The notes beneath the pieces were generated by a model. The model was not told the DNA's origin and ran no database searches. It was given only the letters and a program-made list of their open reading frames with translations. Positions 23,841 through 34,496 of a DNA stretch of 64,000 nt are shown here, piece after piece. Position 1 is the stretch's first letter. Every line of letters starts with the position of its first letter. The stretch comes from Pleurodeles waltl (lineage: Eukaryota > Chordata > Amphibia > Caudata > Salamandridae), in contig NC_090441.1 in the NCBI RefSeq assembly GCF_031143425.1, forward strand, positions 220,344,928 through 220,408,927. Reading direction: 5' to 3'. The position numbers were made by a program, and so were the translations under genes.

Positions 23841-23969
23841 CGCATAATTTGTCGCAACAAAGATTTTTATCCTTTTTATTGGTAACGTATCTGGGAAAAT
23901 TTTATTGTATAGCTTTTTTATCTTAAAGAGACTGTTTTTCTTTTATGGAGTAAAATCCGAATAAAGATT

Positions 23970-23990
23970 GTTTTGAATTTGAATTTGAAT
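23970..23990 (+). repeat. LINE 3' tail, GAATTT repeats
   Basis: Three or more GAATTT units end the LINE, directly before the right target duplication. Confidence 0.85.
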
Positions 23991-24005
23991 TTGAGTGCAG
24001 GTGCA
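23991..24005. repeat. LINE target-site duplication (right)
   Basis: Perfect copy of 18,537-18,551. Confidence 0.93.
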
Positions 24006-26365
24006 TGGGGAGTGTGCTGATGTGAGATAGATGGCTGCTTGGTGTCTGAGGGCCTGGTTTGTGTCCTTTAGGAGGGGGGCACTGCCAGCGTGGGAGAGGA
24101 CTCAGGGACATGTGCATGGATGTTGTGGAGGTGTCTGTAAATGAGGTGTGTGTGGTGCTTGGTGTGGTGATGCTGGTGGTGATGGATGTTGAACCAGTGC
24201 ATGCAGGTGTGACTGTGGATGTGACTGTGATGGAGGTGGAAGAGGAAGAGGGGGGAGACAGTGGAGGCAGTGGATGTGGTTGTGTCTGCAACTGTCTTGT
24301 GTTTGCGTGAGTGCTTGTGGCCTGAAGTGTGGTACCTGTGTTTGGCTGTGCCACTCTTGTGTGTTGTCTTGTGTGCATGCGTGATAGTATGTGTGCATGG
24401 GATGAGTTGAAGTTGAGGAGACTGGGACTGGGAAGTGGTAGTTGGAGGAGGGACGGTAGGAACAGGGACAATGGCTGCCATCAGAGAGGAGGCCAGAGCC
24501 TGAATCGATCTCTTTTGGGAAGCCAGTCCACCGTGGATGCCCTCCAGGAATGCATTGCATTGCTGCATCTGGGATGCTAGCCCCTTGATGGCATTCACAA
24601 TGGTTGACTGCCCAATAGAGATGGATCTCAGGCAGTCAATAGCCTCCTAACTCAGGGCAGCAGGGCTCACTGGGGCAGGGTCTGAGGTGCCTGGGATAAA
24701 GGAGATGCCCACCCTTCTAAGTGAGCGGGCACAAGCAACTCACTTTGGGGCTACTGGGAGGGCGGGGCTGGCACTGGGAGTGGCGACTGTACCTGCAGAG
24801 GTGTCCTCCACCACCAGGGACCTTCCATCGGAGGAGGTATCAGAGTCAGTTTTGTCACTTCCTGTCTCCGCTGTGGTGCTCCACTCGCCCTCCGCCCACT
24901 GGTTCCCTTGGCGTCGGTGGACTCTGCCTCCTGTGTCCTGTGGGATGCAGCTCCCTCTGTTGCCTGTGCCCCTGCTTTTCTGCCAGATGATGCTAATGCA
25001 CACATAGACAGGATTGCAGAAGGAAAAAGGGGCGGAGAGAGAGAAAGGGAACACTGGGTCAATTATAACACCAAAACCACAGTTGGCATACACAACACCA
25101 TCACACACAGGGATCAGGATTGAGCACTATGCATTGCACTGCCATTGATTTGGGTAGATGCCACAGGAAGATGAGGGCCAAACACCCCTCCTGGGACCCA
25201 CTAAGCCCTGACTGACATGGAATGCAAACAAGCCAGGTTACCTGCATTTGCCATACATCTATTACCCTTGAGCTGAATCATACTGCAATGTCTAGCCTGG
25301 CATTTAGGGGCACTCACTAACTCACACGCAGCACCCGGATCCCATGCCACTTACCAATTATTGTAGGAATGCCCACTGTACTCACCCCCTTATGGCTACT
25401 GTGATGCCCTCAAGCACCCATCCAGCTCTGAGTGGGCCACTGCAAGTATGCAGGCCATCAGGGGGGTCAGATTCTGATGGGCACCCCTTCCTCATTGGGA
25501 GGCCATCCCAAGCTGGGCCTCTGCAGTCTTCTGTGCCCAGCGTCTCAGGTCCTCCCACCGGTTCCTGCAGTGGGTGCTCCACCTGCTGTAGACCCCCAGG
25601 ATCTACATGTCCTTGGCGATGGAACGCACAATCCCTTCTTTTGATGGGTCACTGACCTCTGGAGGGAATGCAGACAGGAGGCCACCATTACACACACAAT
25701 CCAGCCTGTCACACATATGGCCCACCAATCCAGTTTCCATCACGATTGGCACACACATCGTCCGGCGCCCACCATGTATACTACCACCCGACATCCCCCA
25801 ATGACATGATGCTTGCACACACATCCCCATGCATCCTCCTACATACATCGTGCACATGGTGTACTCACCTGTTGGTCTGGAGGCTCATACAGCAGTCCAT
25901 ACTGGGGTAGCACCCCATCCACCAGTCGCTCCAACTCCTCCGGAGTGAAGGCAGAGGCCCTTTCCTCAGTCCCATGGGCCATGGTAGGCTCCAGACACAG
26001 GTCACAGCAACACACGCAGTGTAGGTGTCGTCCTGTGGAAAGTCAGGAAACAAGTGAGGATTTGGATGGAAAATGGCAGTCACATCCACGGCCGTGTATA
26101 CCCATTGGCCACTGTACTCCATAGAGCCCCATAACGCCTAATGTCGGAGGAGTTACATCACTTCCACCTGACCCTGGATACAGGACATGCGGCTGCCATT
26201 TCATGGTAGTGGACAACGATCAGATAAACCATAACTGCGTCATTGCCTAAAATGAGACATACATTGCAATTCCCACTGTCCGATCACACTGATTCTCTAT
26301 GTACACTGAGGTGGTGGTTCCCTTGTTCAAATTGTGACAGCCTACTCACTCTTGTGTCCCTTAGT

Positions 26366-27019
26366 TACCTACTGCTGCGGAGGAATAGGAGAAGGAGACA
26401 AACCCCTGTGTACAGACCCCTGGTGGATGTGGCTAAGCTGGAGGACAGGCACATTATACTTATCTATGGACTGGACAGGGCCACAAACACAGACCTGATT
26501 GCCCAGTTAGAACCTGATCTGATGTCACCCATCCGTCATCCCACTGGGATCCCCCCTCTTGTGAAAGTGCCATCAGTTCTTCATTTCCTGGCAACTGGTT
26601 CTTTCCAAGTGACAGTGGGCTTGGCAGCAGGAATGTCACAGCCAATGTTCTCAATCGTGCTGGCAATGGTTCTGTCTGCCCTAGTGAAGCACATGTACAC
26701 TACATTGTTTTCCCCCAGATGGAAGATCTGGTCACTGTTAAGGCAGGATTCTATGCAATGGGACATATCCCGAATAATATTGGGACAATTGACTAAACAC
26801 ATATTGTGTTATAGTCGTCCCCCCACCAGAATTAACAGGTATTCATGAATCGGAAGAGTTTCCACTCACTGAATGTGCAAATTGTGTGGCTGGGTGACCA
26901 GTACATATCCCACGTCACTGCCAAGAATCCTGGGTCAGTTCATGACGCCTTTGTCCTGAGGAATAGCAGCATCCCAAATGTGATGGGTAAACTACAGAGG
27001 CACATGGTGTGGCTAATAG
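26366..27019 (+). pseudogene. Harbinger A transposase, exon 2
   Basis: A HARBI1-type nuclease body, broken. The first part (RRRRQTPVYRPL, SGMSQPMFSIVL equivalents) is open to about 26,700, then shifts frame. FPQMEDLVTVK and the catalytic region follow in another frame. TAA falls directly after the first catalytic Asp (IGTID), where B reads DGTH, and TAG a few codons later. The last part (NRKSFHSLNVQ, GSVHDAFVLRNSS with the second catalytic Asp) is open to the exon end. The splice donor is GC here instead of GT (27,020-27,021). Confidence 0.8.
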
Positions 27020-27104
27020 GCGAGCCAGAGCCCCCACCCACTGTAGGTCAGTGTATGCCTTGAGGTGTTATCCCATAGGATTGTGTGAGGCTAACTATTT
27101 GCAG

Positions 27105-27237
27105 GTGACTCTGGGTACCTAAACCCTTCGTGGCTTCTGACCCCTATGACGAATGCCAGGACATGGGTTGAGAACCGTTATAATGAGGCACATGGGCGAA
27201 CCAGAAGAGTAATTGAAAGGACATTTGTGTAGGAAAG
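27105..27237 (+). pseudogene. Harbinger A transposase, exon 3, left half
   Basis: After an acceptor (TTTGCAG) the frame reads DSGYLNPSWLLTP and ...RTRRVIERTF, carrying the third catalytic acid (Glu). The solo LTR at 27,238 cuts it. The rest is at 42,259. Confidence 0.82.
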
Positions 27238-27831
27238 TACCATCTTGCCTGGTATGTTACCCCCATTTTTACATGTATGTACATTTGTTTTTGCCTGTCT
27301 CACTGGGATCCTGCTAGCCAGGACCCCAGTGCTCATAGTTAGGTGACCACTTTTACCAATTTCAATTGGCATACTGGAGCACCCTTATAATTCCCTAGCA
27401 TATGTACCTAGGTACCCAGGGTATTGGGGTTCCAGGAGATCCCTATGGGCTGCGGCATTTCTTTTGTCACCCATAGAAAGCTCAGACAAACCTTTACACA
27501 TGAATGCCACTGCAGCCTGTGTGAAATAACGCACATGTTATTTCACAGCCATTTTTACTGCACTTAAGTAACTTATAAGTCACCTATATGTCTAACCTTC
27601 ACTTGCTGAAGGTTAGATGCAAAGTTACTAAGTGTGAGGGCACCCTTCCACTAGCCAAGGTGTCCCCACATAGTTCAGGGCCATTTTCCCGGCCTTTGTG
27701 AGTGAGGGGACACCATTACACGTGTGCACTACATATAGGTCAACATCTATATTTAGCTTCACAATCCGAATATGGTCATGTAACATGTCTAAGATCATGG
27801 AACTGTCCCCCCATGCCAAATCTGGTATCGG

Positions 27832-27836
27832 GGTTC
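27832..27836. repeat. ERV-L-like element target duplication (left), GGTTC
   Basis: Repeated at 32,827-32,831. Confidence 0.93.
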
Positions 27837-29123
27837 TGTAGTGCTTTCCTCTTATCTAGTTTCTAAGCACTAACATAACACACTAGAAATGCACTTGTGA
27901 GGTCAAAGAAGACTTTTATTGTTGTTAATTCTTCCCCAACCACAATATTTTATGTATGACGAATTAGTAGCTTTCAAGTCCGCGTTAATCAAACAAAATA
28001 TATCAGTTTGCAATATACACAGCAGGTTATATTTATAAGATATTGAATGCAAAGCAAAACAAATACTTCACCGTGTGGGAATTATCTACAGCTTCATCTT
28101 TCTAAGGTCTGCAAGCTGATGACCCCTGTCAGCCGCGAGAAAGAGAGATTCATCTACCCACACGGGATTGCTGGCAGCTGGCGCCAAGCTCCAGCACGAG
28201 GTCCGGCAGATTCGAATCTGACCCTCTGCAGCCTGTTACATTCGTTACAAAGGTGTGCCCCCTCCTCTCAGACCTGGGAAACTGAGCAAGCCTTTTGGAG
28301 ACTGGCCAGGTCTCCAAGACTACTCCTGTTCCCAAGCTCAAGCGAAGAAAACAACACCCATGTACTCTCTCTTATCATGTCTAGTCTACTGTGAGAATAA
28401 CATCTTGGTTCTCTGGTGCAAAAACACAGCTTGGAAAAATACAGCTTGGATTCTCAACTGCAATGTCTAACTCCACGTTAAAGGCAATGGGCAGCTAACC
28501 TAAGTATCAAATGCAATGTCATGTTAAAGCCAACAAGCATCTAAGCTGAATACAAAATGCAATGTCTTATATCATGTCAAAGCCCATAGGCAGCTGAGCT
28601 GAATACAAAATGCAACATATAATATCATGTCAAAGCCAATAGGCAGTTAAGCTGAATACAAAATGCAATATATAATATCATGTCAAAGCCAATAGGCAGC
28701 GGAGCTGAATATATGATATCATGTCAAAGCCAATAGGCAGAATATCTAATAGCATGTCAAAGTCAATAGGCAGCTAAATTGAATACATCATGTCAAAGCC
28801 AATAGGCATGCAATGTCAAAGCCAATAGGCGGCTAGACTGGATACAGCATGTCAAAGCCAATAGGTAGAATACAGAATGTAATGGCTAATGCAATGTCAA
28901 AGCCCATAGGCGGCTCAACTGAATACAGAAAGTAATGGCTAATGCCATGTCAAAGCCAATAGGCAGAATACAGAATGTAATGACTAATGCAATGTCAAAG
29001 CCCATAGGCGGCTAAACTGAACAAAACATACCATGTGCTACTGTTGAACATTGAGCAACTAATATGCGCAGTGGTGAAACACAAAGTCATTGGTCAAAAC
29101 AAAATTTAACAAATGGCAGTACA
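27837..29123 (-). repeat. 3' LTR of ERV-L-like element
   Basis: 1,287 bp, left copy. It includes an array (28,470-29,020) of about 14 copies of a 21-bp motif around GTCAAAGCCAATAGGCAG. About seven copies carry an exact GCCAATAGG. Confidence 0.92.
28470..29020. promoter_or_regulatory. CCAAT-motif array in LTR
   Basis: Irregular spacing (about 20-60 bp) of AAAGCCAATAGGC and variants (GCCCATAGG, GTCAATAGG). CCAAT is the NF-Y core site. The array also lies at 32,172-32,722 in the other LTR. An enhancer role is inferred. Confidence 0.55.
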
Positions 29124-29567
29124 TTCCGCCCTTTGACCAATGAATTTTTGTTTCACATATCTCTTGTTTCAAACAAAAACAAAAAACAAAAAAAAAACAG
29201 CAGCACAAAAAAAAAACATTATATCAAAGCAATCCCTGTAAAGCAATAGAAGTGGATTAACACATTGATCTCATAACCTTTCACATCAGATACATCTACA
29301 TAGAAAAGACTGAGCAATTTTTTTTCTCTGAATGAGTCTCTAATTCAACAGTGTTAGCAATTTGATGTGGCATGAGTTCTACTCATGTAAAGGTGCACGG
29401 TCCACCTGAAAGGTTTGCTGGAAGATAAGCAAAAGTCAGAGTTCCATACGAGAAGGGAAAAAAAAAAAAACACAGCTTAGTTCCGGTGGAAGAATGCAAT
29501 CAAACAAGTTGAACTTGAACTGAAGGCGCAGTTTGCGCAAAATGGATCCATGGTGCTGGCACTTTAC
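29124..29567 (-). other. 3' untranslated part of ERV-L-like element
   Basis: A-rich (+ strand) stretches and the purine tract next to the LTR. No gene. Confidence 0.5.
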
Positions 29568-30758
29568 TCAGCCAGGTTCAGGTTGGGGATTCGGTCCCTT
29601 CCCCGACCCCACACGCACACACCGGAAGGGGGACCACACAGCACACTCAGGGACAGTGGCGAAACGTGGTAGGATCTGCAAAAGAAACAAGTATGACTTT
29701 TCTTGCAAATAACATTTTTCATTTAAGCTGCACCCTTCCTCTTTCTTTCCCTGTTTTATAATCAGCAGGACGTTTTTGGGGCCCTTTGTTATATTCTCTG
29801 CAGGTTCTGGAGGGTCACTTGGGGCTTCAGCCCACACATCAGCACTGAGGTTTTTATCTGCTGCACCACAGCTTCCCTTTTCTTGCACTGTCAGAAGGGC
29901 TGGGGCAGACTCATTCTTTACCAAACCTCCATTCACTGCACTTTTGTCAATTTGGGCCATTCTGTCTCCAATTTGTATGAATGAATCAGATTCTTTTCTA
30001 GGTATCAGCATAATTTCGATTTTTCCTTGGTAGTTTTCAGCAATCACTCTCCCTAAAACCTGCTCAATTTGCCATTTCTGTTCTGGTAACTTTCCTCTCC
30101 CCAACTGCTCTGTGACTGCTTGCATGACAGAATGCTTTTGTGCGTGCTGCACAGTTTTTATCAAATCTAGGGGAATGTGCATCTCTCTCATCTCTGCCCA
30201 CCTGTAAGTGGCCTTTTCTCTCAGCTGTTCACATTTCTGGGGCACCCACTTAGCCATCCCCACTAAGGCAGAATTCTGGGTGAACACTTCTCTCTCTGAA
30301 TTTTTCTCATTAACATCTGCAAGGTAATTGAACCAGTTAGGTGCTAAAACATTAGCAATGAACCAAAAATCAGCATAAAAATGACACATCTCACGTAGCT
30401 CTTGCTTTAAAATCTGACACACATTATACAACGCTGTTCCTTCTCCTGTGCCAGAAAACAACATTTCAGTCAATGAATCATTAGTAAAACAAACATGCTT
30501 TTTATCTTCAGTAGACACGAATTCAAATGGTGCACCTAATTTCATTGGTAACTCTTTTATCTGTGGTACTCTAGCCCTGTCTTGCAAGTACCAGATCCAT
30601 TGTATGATTCTAGCTAGGGGCACTATTTTCTTTCCTTGTTCTTGAATTACATGTACATAAGTATTTCCTTCTTGCACTGCGCAGAAACTTAATGTCTGCA
30701 TTATTTCATTTGCCAAATCACAAGCGCGCAGCTGCATATAATTTTTTACAGTGACCAT
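29568..30758 (-). CDS. Element ORF2, with dUTPase-like segment
   Basis: 396 codons, intact, starting immediately after the stop of the upstream ORF. Residues about 236-271 (GRVIAENYQGKIEI, then FIQIGDRMAQI) resemble the last conserved motifs of trimeric dUTPases, an enzyme that hydrolyses dUTP and is found in ERV-L and some retroviral Pol proteins. The first catalytic motifs are not evident, so activity is doubtful. Residues 1-230 are helical, Trp- and Cys-containing, and not recognised. The C-terminus is Pro-rich. There is no polymerase motif. It may be a shortened Pol or Gag-Pol remnant kept open because the insertion is young. Confidence 0.6.
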   Translation of the reverse strand: MVTVKNYMQLRACDLANEIMQTLSFCAVQEGNTYVHVIQEQGKKIVPLARIIQWIWYLQDRARVPQIKELPMKLGAPFEFVSTEDKKHVCFTNDSLTEMLFSGTGEGTALYNVCQILKQELREMCHFYADFWFIANVLAPNWFNYLADVNEKNSEREVFTQNSALVGMAKWVPQKCEQLREKATYRWAEMREMHIPLDLIKTVQHAQKHSVMQAVTEQLGRGKLPEQKWQIEQVLGRVIAENYQGKIEIMLIPRKESDSFIQIGDRMAQIDKSAVNGGLVKNESAPALLTVQEKGSCGAADKNLSADVWAEAPSDPPEPAENITKGPKNVLLIIKQGKKEEGCSLNEKCYLQEKSYLFLLQILPRFATVPECAVWSPFRCVRVGSGKGPNPQPEPG

Positions 30759-31433
30759 TTACAAAAGTGTTAGGATTTCACTCAAATGAAGGCTATTCTT
30801 TTTCCAAAAATCAAACAAGCTAATGAAAATCGGGGTGTCTTGCTCTAAAATCCTTCGTTTTACTTGTGCATTTTGCAACGGTAACTCGTAAATCACATTC
30901 TGGTCTCTCTCGTCCGTCTTATCAGTTAAGGAATGCATTTTGTCTGCCAAAAACCCTGGCTCACACGAAAACTCAGTGCAGCTCGGAGCTGTCTTAACCC
31001 CCTCATTACTGGAATGGGACAAGAAAGATTCTTCAAAAACAGCCCTTTTATAACTTTCAGTCGGGCTAATTTGCTCACGTAAATTCCTATTTGCATGTTC
31101 CAACTTCCTACATTTCTCCTGCATTTCTCTGTAAGCAGATAAAGGTATCCAGACCTTTCTGTTATCATTACTTCCAAAAGACACGTTTTCTACATATGCA
31201 TTTTCTTCTGTAATTCCCCAAACAGAAAACAATTCACAGTTTTTCTTAGCACCATCAGGCAGTTTAACAACACATGACATGGTCTGCCGTGCTACTGTGA
31301 TTCTCCAAACAACAAACAATTCACAGTTTTTCGTAGCACCATCAGGCAGTTTAACAACACATGACATGGTCTGCCGTGCTACTGTGATTCTCCAAACAAC
31401 AAAAAACAATTTCTGTAACTCTCCAAACAACAA
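30759..31433 (-). CDS. Element ORF1, unrecognised, with internal duplication
   Basis: 224 codons, ending one base before the next ORF's ATG. The N-terminus contains a 29-residue duplication (87-bp unit; landmark at + strand 31,261 and 31,348) beginning VVWRITVARQT. The middle has a likely coiled coil (EMQEKCRKLEHANRNLREQ). Its position just behind the primer site is where Gag would be, and a coiled coil is compatible with that. I do not recognise the family. Start choice is uncertain because the repeat region contains several Met codons. Confidence 0.55.
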   Translation of the reverse strand: MLFGELQKLFFVVWRITVARQTMSCVVKLPDGATKNCELFVVWRITVARQTMSCVVKLPDGAKKNCELFSVWGITEENAYVENVSFGSNDNRKVWIPLSAYREMQEKCRKLEHANRNLREQISPTESYKRAVFEESFLSHSSNEGVKTAPSCTEFSCEPGFLADKMHSLTDKTDERDQNVIYELPLQNAQVKRRILEQDTPIFISLFDFWKKNSLHLSEILTLL

Positions 31434-31528
31434 AAAAACAATTACACTTTTAAAGTGTGCACTTAGAAATCTACTAACTCGTCAAACCCCTTCTTAATCA
31501 CCTCTTAATGACCGACACCCCACGACCT

Positions 31529-31537
31529 CTGGTACCA
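31529..31537 (-). promoter_or_regulatory. Primer-binding site, tRNA-Leu(UAA)-like
   Basis: On the - strand, two bases after the LTR end (31,540), the sequence reads TGGTACCAG then AGGTCGTGGGG. The first nine bases fit the complement of tRNA-Leu(UAA) plus CCA, and the rest is similar with an offset. The comparison is from memory. Confidence 0.5.
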
Positions 31538-31539
31538 AT

Positions 31540-32826
31540 TGTAGTGCTTTCCTCTTATCTAGTTTCTAAGCACTAACATAACACACTAGAAATGCACTTG
31601 TGAGGTCAAAGAAGACTTTTATTGTTGTTAATTCTTCCCCAACCACAATATTTTATGTATGACGAATTAGTAGCTTTCAAGTCCGCGTTAATCAAACAAA
31701 ATATATCAGTTTGCAATATACACAGCAGGTTATATTTATAAGATATTGAATGCAAAGCAAAACAAATACTTCACCGTGTGGGAATTATCTACAGCTTCAT
31801 CTTTCTAAGGTCTGCAAGCTGATGACCCCTGTCAGCCGCGAGAAAGAGAGATTCATCTACCCACACGGGATTGCTGGCAGCTGGCGCCAAGCTCCAGCAC
31901 GAGGTCCGGCAGATTCGAATCTGACCCTCTGCAGCCTGTTACATTCGTTACAAAGGTGTGCCCCCTCCTCTCAGACCTGGGAAACTGAGCAAGCCTTTTG
32001 GAGACTGGCCAGGTCTCCAAGACTACTCCTGTTCCCAAGCTCAAGCGAAGAAAACAACACCCATGTACTCTCTCCTATCATGTCTAGTCTACTGTGAGAA
32101 AAACATCTTGGTTCTCTGGTGCAAAAACACAGCTTGGAAAAATACAGCTTGGATTCTCAACTGCAATGTCTAACTCCATGTTAAAGGCAATGGGCAGCTA
32201 ACCTAAGTATCAAATGCAATGTCATGTTAAAGCCAACAAGCATCTAAGCTGAATACAAAATGCAATGTCTTATATCATGTCAAAGTCCATAGGCAGCTGA
32301 GCTGAAAACAAAATGCAACATACAATATCAAGTCAAAGCAAATAGGCAGTTAAGCTGAATACAAAATGCAATATATAATATCATGTCAAAGCCAATAGGC
32401 AGCGGAGCTGAATATATGATATCATGTCAAAGCCAATAGGCAGAATATCTAATAGCATGTCAAAGTCAATAGGCAGCTAAATTGAATACATCATGTCAAA
32501 GCCAATAGGCATGCAATGTCAAAGCCAATAGGCGGCTAGACTGGATACAGCATGTCAAAGCCAATAGGTAGAATACAGAATGTAATGGCTAATGCAATGT
32601 CAAAGCCCATAGGCGGCTCAACTGAATACAGAAAGTAATGGCTAATGCCATGTCAAAGCCAATAGGCAGAATACAGAATGTAATGACTAATGCAATGTCA
32701 AAGCCCATAGGCGGCTAAACTGAACAAAACATACCATGTGCTACTGGTGAACATTGAGCAACTAATATGCGCAGTGGTGAAACACAAAGTCATTGGTCAA
32801 AACAAAATTTAACAAATGGCAGTACA
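31540..32826 (-). repeat. 5' LTR of ERV-L-like element
   Basis: 1,287 bp, right copy, nearly identical to the left one. Differences include GCAAATAGG for GCCAATAGG near 32,338. The target duplication GGTTC follows at 32,827-32,831. Confidence 0.92.
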
Positions 32827-32831
32827 GGTTC

Positions 32832-34496
32832 CAATTCCATGCATCCCCGGGGGCTCCACTATGAACCCTGGGAACTGCCAAACCAGCTCTCTAGGGTTTT
32901 CTCAGCAGCTGCCGCTGCTGCCACCCCACAGACAAGGTTCTGCCCTCCTAGTGTCTGGGAAGCCTAGTCCCAGGAACGCAGAACAAAGAATGTCCTCTGA
33001 GAGAGGGTGTTGCACCCTCTCCCTTTGGAAATAGGTGTTAAAGGCTGGGGAGGGGTAGCCTCTCCGAGCCTCTGGAAATGCTTTGAAGGGCACAGATGGT
33101 GTCCTCCTTGCATAAGCCAGTCTACACTGGTTTAGGGAATCCCCAGTCCTTGCTCTGGCACGAAACTGGACAAAGGAAAGGGGAGTAACCACTACCCTGT
33201 CCATCAACACCCCAGGGGTGGTGCCCAGAGCTCCTCCAGTGTGTCCCAGACCTCTGCCATCTTGGTTCCAGAGGTGTGAGGGCACTCTGGAGGCCTCTGA
33301 GTGGCCAGTGCCAACAGGTGATGTCAGAGACCCCTCCTGATAGGTGCTTACCTGACTTGGTGGCCAATCCTCCTCTGAGGGCTATTTAGGGTCTCTCCAG
33401 TGGGCTTTTCCTCAGAGAATGACTTGCAAAAATTCACCAGAGTTCCTCTGCACCTCTCTCTTCAACTTCTGCCAAGGATCAACAACTGACTGCTCCAGGA
33501 CACCTGCAAAACTGCAACAAAGTAGCAAGAAGAATACATGCGACATTGTAGTGCCTAATCCTGCTGTCTATCTCGACTGTTTTCTGGTGGTGCATGTTTT
33601 GGGGGCTGCCTGACTTCATCCTGCAATGGAAACCATGAAGAGATCTTCTGTGGGTCGACTGAATCTTCCCCCTGCTTCAGCAGGCACCAAACTTCAGCGT
33701 CACCGGTAATCTGGGATTCCTCACATCCTGACGCGCGTGGCCCCTGGAACACAGGTGATGGACCCAAGTGGCCCAGACTGTCCAGTGGTCCAACTGTCCA
33801 AATTTGGAGAAGGTAAGTCCTTGCCTCCCCTCTCGAGACAGTAATCCTGTGAACAACATGAAGTACAGCTACAAGGGCTTCTGTGCACATTTCCACAAAA
33901 TCCTGCATGCACAGCCAAGCCTAGGTCCCTACCACTCTGTCCTGTGATGCTCAGCGACCTGAGTTAATCTCCAGTGTCGTGGGACCCTCTTCTGCAGTGT
34001 TGCGATGACTGCCATGGTCAAATTTCTTGAACCTGTGTTCAAGGACTTTTGTGGGTGCTTCCTTCTTGTGCGTGGGCTCTGTGGATTGCTGAGTGCCCCC
34101 TCTGCCTTGTCTCCCAAGTGCCAACATCCTGGTCCTTCCTGGGCCTGGGCAGCACCCTTTTTCTTCAACTGTGACTCTTGCAGCTAGCAAGGCTTGTTTG
34201 CAGTATTTTGCCAAGGAAACAACTCTGCTTCCTCCAGCACTCCGTGGGACATCTTCTGCAGGAAGGAGAAGTTCTTAGCACCTTCAGTTGTTGCAGATTC
34301 TTCAGCCTCTTCCATCCAGAGGCAGGCATTTGCACCTTCATACGGGGTTTAGTGGGCTCCTGCCCCCCCGGACACTTTCGCAACTCTTGGACTTGGTCCC
34401 CTTCCTTTGCAGGGCCTCAGGTCCAGGAATCCATCTTCAGTGCTTTGCAGTCTGTTGTGGTCTTTGCAAAATTCTCTATCACTACTTGTAGGAAAG
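32832..34496 (+). repeat. Solo LTR 1, middle part
   Basis: Resumes LTR 1 after the ERV-L-like insertion. It keeps the splice-donor match (GT at 33,813). ORFs in it match no family and are not supported. Confidence 0.8.

Larger units (their letters stand above)
18552..23990 (+). mobile_element. Full-length LINE, clade unassigned
   Basis: 5,439 bp between perfect 15-bp duplications. Structure: duplicated 5' segment, ORF1 (RRM-like), ORF2 (endonuclease, reverse transcriptase, C-terminal CCHC-like motif) and a 3' tail of GAATTT repeats. The YADDAVLLS core and RGIRQGCVLAPLLF are RT motifs. It is not the L2 family found at 12.5 kb. I cannot place the clade by eye. It inserted into exon 3 of SANT1 in Harbinger A. 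Confidence 0.88.
18053..25982 (-). pseudogene. SANT1 gene of Harbinger A, interrupted by a LINE
   Basis: This is the counterpart of SANT1 in element B. Exon 1 (25,982-25,869) gives 38 codons starting MAHGTEERASAF with an intact donor GTGAGT. Exon 2 (from 25,656) covers the core SANT-like helices (WSTHCRNRWEDLRRW, AEAQLGMASQ) but has in-frame stops. Exon 3 (about 24,960 leftward) encodes the coiled coil (LASQMQQCNAFLEGIHGG). The LINE at 18,552-23,990 cuts exon 3. The C-terminus beyond it (18,388-18,053) is a Lys/Pro tail of 10-residue repeats such as RKGKDPTPTA. It probably bound the transposon ends or helped the transposase into the nucleus, as known for Harbinger Myb-like proteins; this is inference. 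Confidence 0.7.
27837..32826 (-). mobile_element. Young non-autonomous ERV-L-like element
   Basis: Two LTRs of exactly 1,287 bp (27,837-29,123 and 31,540-32,826) with perfect 5-bp duplications, GGTTC. Orientation is -: a tRNA-Leu-like primer site lies next to the right LTR, and a purine tract (AAAGGGCGGAA on the - strand, about 29,124-29,134) next to the left LTR. The 2.4-kb interior has two intact adjacent ORFs and no reverse transcriptase, protease or integrase. By eye the LTRs differ at only about nine positions and have no length difference, so insertion was recent. The ERV-L relation rests on the leucine primer site and a dUTPase-like segment. Confidence 0.82.

Noticed and set aside
28047..28394. 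115-codon ORF repeated at 31,750
   Set aside because: It is inside both LTRs of the ERV-L-like element and is identical because the LTRs are. No protein signature.
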